The notes under the pieces are model-generated. The model worked only from the letters and a program-made list of their open reading frames with translations, was not told the origin of the DNA and searched no databases. Of a DNA stretch of 64,000 nt, positions 60,475 to 64,000 are shown in pieces. Where the stretch lies: positions 1-64,000 of the forward strand of contig NZ_SPQK01000009.1 in assembly GCF_004570875.1 (NCBI RefSeq). Direction: 5' to 3'. This DNA comes from Blastococcus sp. CT_GayMR16. GTDB taxonomy: Bacteria > Actinomycetota > Actinomycetes > Mycobacteriales > Geodermatophilaceae. Both the position numbers and the translations under genes were made by a program. The first letter of the stretch is position 1. Every line of letters begins with the position of its first letter.

Positions 60475-60898
60475 GCGTGTCCTCCTGCATCCCTGCTGGG
60501 TCAGCCCAGCAGGCTGTCGTCTCTGTATCGGCAGGAGGCCGCGGCCCTTGAGCGGGGCCGGGCACCGCGTACCGCGCGGCCGGCGGGAGCCGGTCGGCGG
60601 TATTGCCTCTCGCAGGAATTGTCGGGCCACGCGATGCGGAACTGAACCGCTACCGCGGATTCGTTACGCGATTCATCGGTGACCGATCAGAATGGCGCAG
60701 AGAAAGTCAGTTCGGGCATTTGTCGACATTTGTCGACGAGGAGTCCGGAAGGCTCTGGACCTGCGGATTCGACCCGCGCGGGCAACCCTGTGGGGGAGCG
60801 GACGGCGACGAGCCGGGTGCGGTGACGTCGCGGCTCGGACGCCGCAGAATGAGCGGGACGGTCCGACGTCGGCCGTCAGGACGACGGTGAGCCAGGGC
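60475..60898. other. Intergenic region between cheB and the unknown gene
   Basis: 424 bp without a convincing gene. Besides the cheB leader hairpin it has an AT-richer stretch (about 60600-60740) with the palindrome ATCGGT-G-ACCGAT (60675-60687) and two adjacent copies of CATTTGTCGA (60717-60736). These may hold the cheB promoter and a regulator site. Confidence 0.4.
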
Positions 60899-61780
60899 TC
60901 AGCGGCCGCGGACCCGCGTCCACGGTGCCTGCAGGGCGGCCAGCGACGCCTCGTCGAGCATGTCCGCCACGACCGTCCCCTGGACGCACCCGGCGAGGGC
61001 GTTCCAGACGCCGGCGGCGCCGTCGTGCAGGTCGAATCCGCCGTCGAGGAACGCCTGGACGGCGTGCAGCTGGGCGGCGGCCAGGGTGCGGGTGCGCCCG
61101 GACACGTGACCGGCCCAGGAGGCCTCGTGCATCGCGGTGGCCCAGGGCCGATGGTCGGCCCGGCCCTCGTCCACGGCGGCCCGCCAGGCGGCCCGTCCGG
61201 GGGCGTCCAGCGCGCGCACGGCGTCGAGCAGCTCGGTGAGGGCGTCGTCGACGGGCGGGCCCGCGACGGCGCCGCGGTCCAGTGCCCGGTCGAAGGGGCC
61301 GGTCAGTTCCCGGCGGACGAGTGGGGGCAGCACCCCGGCGGCCCAGTGCCCGAGGGCCGCGTCGGCGAGCACGTCGGCCGCCTCGTCCCACTCGTCCTCG
61401 GTGAGGAAGCCGCGGGCGATGTGCTCGGGGCCCAGGACGTCGTCCCGGAGCAGCCGCTCGAGGGTGGGGGCGTCGCCGATCGTGCCGCGCTCGAGCTGGG
61501 CGACGAGGACGGCGGTGCGGTCGCCCGCCGCGGCACCCGCGGCCACGCCACGCATGTGGGGGACGGCGGCGGCGAGCTCGCGGGCCTTGCGGGAGCGGAT
61601 GGCGAGCCCGCCACGCTCCCCGCGGGCCAGACCGCGGCCGGGGTGGACGGCGGCGATGGAGGCGAGAGCGGGGGCGTCGGCGCCCAGACCCGCCAGCAGG
61701 ACCGTGGCGACCGATCGGCCTGCCGGTAGCCGCACCAGGTCGAAACCCAGCGTGGCGGCACTGACCAGTGAGTACGGCAC
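60899..61780 (-). CDS. Unknown protein inside the chemotaxis cluster
   Basis: 293 residues, alanine-rich and largely helical, with a tryptophan/glutamate-rich middle (LTEDEWDEAADVLADAALGHWA) and no motif I can assign. No signal peptide or membrane segment. It lies between cheW and cheB in the same orientation but is separated from cheW by two hairpins and from cheB by 424 bp, so it is probably its own transcript. GTG at 61780 used; the frame is open to 61858. Confidence 0.7.
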   Translation of the reverse strand: MPYSLVSAATLGFDLVRLPAGRSVATVLLAGLGADAPALASIAAVHPGRGLARGERGGLAIRSRKARELAAAVPHMRGVAAGAAAGDRTAVLVAQLERGTIGDAPTLERLLRDDVLGPEHIARGFLTEDEWDEAADVLADAALGHWAAGVLPPLVRRELTGPFDRALDRGAVAGPPVDDALTELLDAVRALDAPGRAAWRAAVDEGRADHRPWATAMHEASWAGHVSGRTRTLAAAQLHAVQAFLDGGFDLHDGAAGVWNALAGCVQGTVVADMLDEASLAALQAPWTRVRGR

Positions 61781-61864
61781 GGCAGCGCCTCCAACCGACG
61801 ATCTCCCCCGAGGTGGGTCGGACCATGGTGGCGGGGATCGCCCCCGGACGCGAACCAACGCAGA

Positions 61865-61937
61865 GCGGCCATCACCCCTTCGCGGGAGGGCGAAGGAGTG
61901 ACGGCCGCGTGTTCCGTCTGCCTGTGTTATCAGACGG
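61865..61937 (-). terminator. Two hairpins after cheW
   Basis: CCGTCTG / CAGACGG (61914-61937) lies 17 bp after the cheW stop. It is followed by a long stem at 61865-61908 (GCGGCC, TCAC, CCTTCGC paired with GCGAAGG, GTGA, GGCCGC, two mismatches). They probably end the cheA-cheW transcript. Confidence 0.75.
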
Positions 61938-61954
61938 TTGCGCTCAGTAACTGC

Positions 61955-62407
61955 TCAGGCGCTGACGGCCTTCTGGACGTCAAGCGCCAAGAGCAGCTGG
62001 CCGTGCAGCTTGTAGGCACCGCGGATCAGGTCGCGGGCCTGGCCCTCGAGGGTGTCCGGCGGGGCCTCGAAGTCCTTGGCGTCCACGTCGACGACGTCGG
62101 CGATCGAGTCGACGAGCAGGCTGACCGCCTCGCCGTGCAGGCGCACCACGATGACCACGGCGTCGGTGCCCTCCGGGCGCGGCGGCCGGCCGAGCCGCTC
62201 GCGCAGCTCGATCGCGGTGACGACCTGACCGCGCAGGTTGATCAGCCCGGCCACGGCCGAGGGTGCCAGCGGTACCCGGGTCAGCTGCTGGCTGCGGAGC
62301 ACCTCCTGCACGTGCTCGACCTCGATGCCGTAGAGGTCGCCGTCCAGCCGGAAGGTGGCCAGCTGCCCGCTGGTGGCGGGCGCCTTGATGTCGGTCGGGG
62401 CGGTCAT
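61955..62407 (-). CDS. cheW: Chemotaxis coupling protein CheW
   Basis: 150 residues, a single CheW domain: FRLDGDLYGIEVEHVQEVLR, VAGLINLRGQVVTAIELRERLG and VSLLVDSIADVVDVDAKDF. Couples receptors to CheA. Its ATG is 2 nt after the cheA stop. Confidence 0.95.
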   Translation of the reverse strand: MTAPTDIKAPATSGQLATFRLDGDLYGIEVEHVQEVLRSQQLTRVPLAPSAVAGLINLRGQVVTAIELRERLGRPPRPEGTDAVVIVVRLHGEAVSLLVDSIADVVDVDAKDFEAPPDTLEGQARDLIRGAYKLHGQLLLALDVQKAVSA

Positions 62408-62409
62408 GG

Positions 62410-64000
62410 TCAGACCTCCAGCAGAGAGGTGGTGGCGCCCTCGGGCGTCATCTGGGCGGGGATCGCGGGGGTGTTGTAGAACGCCGGGTCGGCGGCGAGG
62501 ATCGCGGCCCGCACGTCCAGCAGCTCGGTCACCTTGTCGCCGAGGACGGCGGAGCCGAGCAGGCCCAGGTCGTCGATGTCGCTGCGGATCGCCGCCTCGC
62601 CGTCGACGATGTCGAGGATCTCCTCGACGACGATCGCGACGCTGCGGCCGTGGTCGGCGTAGACGATGACCTCGAGGACCTCGCGGTCGCTCTCGCCGTA
62701 GGCGCCGAGGTGACGGTCCAGCCGCACGATCGGCAGGATCGCGCCGCGGTACTGGACGACCTCGCGGTTGCCGACCTTCTCCACCGAGTCGGTGCGGACC
62801 TGCTCGAGGCGGGTCACGGTGTCCAGCGGGATGGCCACGCGCCGGCCGCCGCCGATGGCTGCCAACAGCATGCGCTGCCGCTCGGTCTCGCTGGCGGCGG
62901 CGGCGTGCGCAGCCGCCTTCTGCGAGTCCTGACGATCGGTGGTCTCGGTGCGCAGTGCCCGGCGGGCCAGCGCCTGCACGTCGAGGATCAGGGCGACGGT
63001 GCCGTCACCGAGGACGGTGGCGCCGGAGTACAGGCCGATCGCCTTCATCTGGCCACCGACCGCCTTGACGACGATCTCCTCGGTGTTGATGACGCGGTCG
63101 ACCACCAGGCCGAAGCGCCGTCCCTCGGAGCGCAGCACGGCGATGACGACGTGGCCGTCATGCCGCTCGGACGTCAGGCCCAGGACGTCGGTGAGCCGGA
63201 CCAGGGGGAGCAGCTCGCCACGCAGGCGGTAGACCTGCGCGCCGCCGACCTCCTCGACCGCGTTCGCCGCCTTCTCGGCGTCCAGGCTGACCAGCTCCTG
63301 CAGGCTGATCTGCGGGATGGCGTAGCGGTCGCCGGCGCACTCGACGGTCAGCGCCGGGACGATCGCCAGGGTCAGCGGGATCCGGAGTCGGCACACGGTG
63401 CCGCGGCCGGCCTCGGACTCGACCTCGATGGTGCCGCCGATGGACTCGATGTTGGTCTTGACCACGTCCATGCCGACCCCGCGGCCGGAGACGTTGGTGA
63501 CCGCGGCCGCCGTCGAGAACCCGGGCAGGAAGATCATCTGCAGGATGTCGGCCGGGCTCATGCGGGTCAGCGCGTCGGCGGTGACCAGGCCGCGCTGCAC
63601 CGCCTTGGCGCCCAGCTTGGCCGGGTCGATGCCGGCGCCGTCGTCGGCCACCTCGACGACGACCTGTCCGCTCTCGTGCCGTGCGCGGAGGGTCAGGACG
63701 CCCTCGGCGGGCTTGCCTGCCTTCCTGCGCTCGTCGGGCGTCTCGATGCCGTGGTCGACGGAGTTGCGGACGAGGTGCGTCAACGGGTCCTTGACGGCCT
63801 CGAGCAGCGTCTTGTCGAGCTCGGTCTCGCGGCCCTCCATCTCCAGGGTGATCGACTTCTTCAGCTGGAGACCGAGGTCGCGGACGACGCGCGGCAGCTT
63901 CGACCAGATGTGGTCGATGGGCTGCATGCGCGTCTTCATGACGCCCTCCTGCAGCTCGCTGGCGATGAGGTTGAGCCGCTGCGACGCCCGGATCAGGTCG
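62410..64000 (-). CDS. cheA: Chemotaxis histidine kinase CheA, C-terminal part
   Basis: About 530 residues to the window edge; the 5' end, including the phospho-accepting P1 domain, is outside. Visible: the end of the P3 dimerisation region (MKTRMQPIDHIWSKLPRVVRDL), P4 kinase with N-box HLVRNSVDHGIE, DDGAGID and GRGVGMDVVKTNIES, then two consecutive CheW-like modules (PALTVECAGDRYAIPQISLQ to ILDVQALARRAL; LLAAIGGGRRVAIPLDTVTR to LLDVRAAILAAD). Most CheA proteins have one such P5 module, so the duplication is notable. Confidence 0.93.
   Translation of the reverse strand, partial: DLIRASQRLNLIASELQEGVMKTRMQPIDHIWSKLPRVVRDLGLQLKKSITLEMEGRETELDKTLLEAVKDPLTHLVRNSVDHGIETPDERRKAGKPAEGVLTLRARHESGQVVVEVADDGAGIDPAKLGAKAVQRGLVTADALTRMSPADILQMIFLPGFSTAAAVTNVSGRGVGMDVVKTNIESIGGTIEVESEAGRGTVCRLRIPLTLAIVPALTVECAGDRYAIPQISLQELVSLDAEKAANAVEEVGGAQVYRLRGELLPLVRLTDVLGLTSERHDGHVVIAVLRSEGRRFGLVVDRVINTEEIVVKAVGGQMKAIGLYSGATVLGDGTVALILDVQALARRALRTETTDRQDSQKAAAHAAAASETERQRMLLAAIGGGRRVAIPLDTVTRLEQVRTDSVEKVGNREVVQYRGAILPIVRLDRHLGAYGESDREVLEVIVYADHGRSVAIVVEEILDIVDGEAAIRSDIDDLGLLGSAVLGDKVTELLDVRAAILAADPAFYNTPAIPAQMTPEGATTSLLEV

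Noticed and set aside
60603-60890. Short plus-strand ORF of 95 codons upstream of cheB
   Set aside because: TTG start, no ribosome site, no family resemblance, and its 3' half becomes an Arg-rich run. Treated as intergenic.
1-64000. tRNA, rRNA, CRISPR arrays, prophage
   Set aside because: Reading the intergenic regions on both strands showed no cloverleaf-type sequence, no regularly spaced identical repeats with spacers, and no structural phage genes; the only mobile element seen is the insertion sequence at 50692-52125.

Overview
The base composition (very GC-rich, GTG/ATG starts, GC-biased third positions) and gene content (13E12/DUF222-HNH protein, DUF3097, DUF4383, DUF3040, NAD-dependent glutamate dehydrogenase of the 1,600-residue class, SigE-family sigma factor, several SpoIIE/PP2C phosphatases next to a chemotaxis cluster) point to a chromosomal segment of a motile, high-GC actinobacterium. 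The overall look fits Geodermatophilaceae (Blastococcus, Geodermatophilus, Modestobacter); that family assignment is inference.

Region 1 (0-19.5 kb) is dominated by molybdenum. It holds a MoxR-type AAA+ ATPase, a CoxE-like VWA protein and an XdhC protein in CoxD-CoxE-CoxF order, a MOSC protein at the end of an operon with a ClpP-like protein that appears to lack the catalytic serine, moaA-moaD, moaE with a MocA-like nucleotidyltransferase, and modABC behind a molybdate-type regulator. No molybdenum hydroxylase structural genes are present, so the enzyme served lies elsewhere. Interspersed are an aldo/keto reductase, two MFS exporters (one divergent from an ArsR-type regulator with duplicated operators), an SMP-30 lactonase, a GAF protein and a PRC-barrel stress protein.

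Region 2 (19.5-48.7 kb) is mostly housekeeping and accessory metabolism: HNH protein, RecQ-type helicase, acyl-CoA dehydrogenase, SigE-family sigma factor with a membrane-anchored partner, GNAT, a NUC1-type nuclease, an ArsR-VOC pair, an ABC exporter, an LCP cell-wall ligase, an acyl-ACP desaturase, exonuclease III, YaaA, a large multi-sensor PP2C phosphatase, a DEAD-box RNA helicase, an amidase and glutamate dehydrogenase.

Region 3 (48.7-56.8 kb) has an ATPase, a ZIP transporter, a complete insertion sequence with terminal repeats and an 8-bp target duplication, two divergent PAS-GAF-PP2C phosphatases and an RsbW-like kinase. It ends in an array of structured repeats.

Region 4 (56.8-64 kb) is a chemotaxis cluster read on the minus strand: cheA (5' end outside the window), cheW, an unknown protein, cheB, cheR, cheY, a CheX-like protein, cheY and a second diverged CheX-like protein.

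The least explained signals are: a repeat family (34834-34943, 56383-56487, 56561-56755) whose hairpins keep pairing while the paired bases change; self-regulated leaderless promoters in which the operator fits the -35/-10 spacer and the -10 ends 6 nt before the start codon; two parS-like sites; and the HTH / dead-ClpP / MOSC operon. No tRNA, rRNA, CRISPR array or prophage was seen.
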